Source: JBHEKP01 sp041859375
GTDB taxonomy: Bacteria; Hydrogenedentota; Hydrogenedentia; Hydrogenedentales; CAITNO01
NCBI GenBank assembly: GCA_041859375.1
Contig: JBHEKP010000029.1
Location: forward strand, 1-16,233
Length of the DNA: 16,233 bases
Direction of reading: 5' to 3'
The notes below the pieces were generated by a model. That model did no database searches, had not been told where the DNA came from, and was given only the letters and a program-made list of their open reading frames with translations. This document shows, piece by piece, positions 15,792-16,233 of the stretch; positions within the stretch are counted from its first letter, which is position 1, and every line of letters starts with the position of its first letter. The translations under genes were made by a program, and so were the position numbers.

Positions 15792-16233
15792 ATGCGCCTC
15801 ACCCGTGCCCTCGCCGCCGAATACACCCGCCTTTTCAACGAATGCCGCATCCCGCCCCGGCACCTGCCCGCCCTCCGCCGCGCCGCCGACGCCATCGCCG
15901 CCCGGCGCGCCCGCTACGAATCCGTCACGGAAGCCGTGCCCTGGCAGGTGACCGGCATCCTGCACCACCTGGAAACGGGCCTCCGCTTCGACCGCCACCT
16001 CCACAACGGCGACCCCCTCACCGCGCGCACCATCCGGGTTCCGGCGGGCCGCCCACCCCAAGGCAACCCGCCCTTTGCCTGGGAGGAAAGTACCCGCGAC
16101 GCCCTCCAGTTCCGGGGCCTGTGCCATCTTCCCGAATGGACACTGCCCGTGCTCCTCCACGCCCTGGAGGGATACAACGGCTGGGGATACCGCCGTTACC
16201 ATCCCGAAACGCCCTCGCCCTACCTATGGAGCT
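15792..16233 (+). CDS. Lysozyme-like (putative muramidase/endolysin-type) protein, 5' part only
   Basis: The frame is open from ATG at 15792 to the right edge (147 codons and one base). AAAGGAG lies 9 bases upstream. The visible part contains VPWQVTGILHHLETGL (49-64), RHLHNGDPLTARTIRVPAGRP (68-88), FAWEESTRDAL and YNGWGYRRYHPETPSPYLWS at the edge. I recognise this as a lysozyme-like family found in cyanobacteria and some phage-related proteins, with conserved 'HLHNGDPL...VP.GRP', 'NPPF.WE' and 'YNG.GY...SPYLWS' segments; Glu61 is a plausible catalytic residue by analogy with lysozyme-like folds. The expected activity is cleavage of peptidoglycan glycan strands. No signal peptide is visible: the N-terminus is charged and helical (EYTRLFNECRIPPRHLPALR). 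The upstream leader contains GGGGG-(11)-CCCCC (15741-15761), which may form a hairpin. The family assignment is from memory. Confidence 0.7.
   Translation, partial: MRLTRALAAEYTRLFNECRIPPRHLPALRRAADAIAARRARYESVTEAVPWQVTGILHHLETGLRFDRHLHNGDPLTARTIRVPAGRPPQGNPPFAWEESTRDALQFRGLCHLPEWTLPVLLHALEGYNGWGYRRYHPETPSPYLWS

Overview
This is a GC-rich window whose codons end mostly in G or C. Genes are long and spaced, and four of the eight carry lipoprotein or Sec signal peptides. The (Gly-Glu)n linker directly after the lipobox of the lipoprotein at 6031-6945, the FecR/DUF6600 protein, and lipoproteins built from 'YYYT.F..D..GN' FN3-like repeats suggest an uncultured diderm bacterium of the Hydrogenedentes / Lentisphaerae / Planctomycetes kind. 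That placement is inference; no rRNA or other phylogenetic marker beyond ftsA is present.

Layout. (1) 1-3203, minus strand: a 625-residue protein of unknown function (helical N-terminal domain, long acidic Pro/Ala/Glu linker, C-terminal coiled coil) followed 58 bp later by ftsA, which runs off the left edge. They look like one transcript, which puts the coiled-coil protein in a cell-division context. (2) 3204-3429: divergent control region with nested inverted repeats. (3) 3430-6945, plus strand: a secreted FecR/DUF6600 protein with a roughly 440-residue Pro/Arg/Ala-rich tail, then a lipoprotein with Tyr/Asp/Gly repeats, closed by a strong rho-independent terminator. (4) 7116-10364, plus strand: a secreted GH78 alpha-L-rhamnosidase with its own candidate promoter. 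It ends at a perfect 14-bp hairpin that serves as a bidirectional terminator. (5) 10449-15628, minus strand: a small lipoprotein with two tandem modules resembling the C-terminal part of type II secretion pseudopilin G, then a 1449-residue lipoprotein with a gingipain-type (C25) cysteine peptidase core and six FN3-like repeats. (6) 15792 to the right edge, plus strand: the start of a lysozyme-like gene, transcribed divergently from the lipoprotein pair.

Together the window reads as core division genes next to a stretch of envelope and extracellular functions: a rhamnosidase for glycan breakdown, a surface peptidase, a candidate muramidase and cell-surface lipoproteins. I see no tRNA, rRNA, CRISPR array, insertion sequence or phage module. 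The least explained items are the coiled-coil protein before ftsA, the pseudopilin-like lipoprotein paired with the C25 peptidase, and the FecR/DUF6600 plus YDG-repeat lipoprotein pair.
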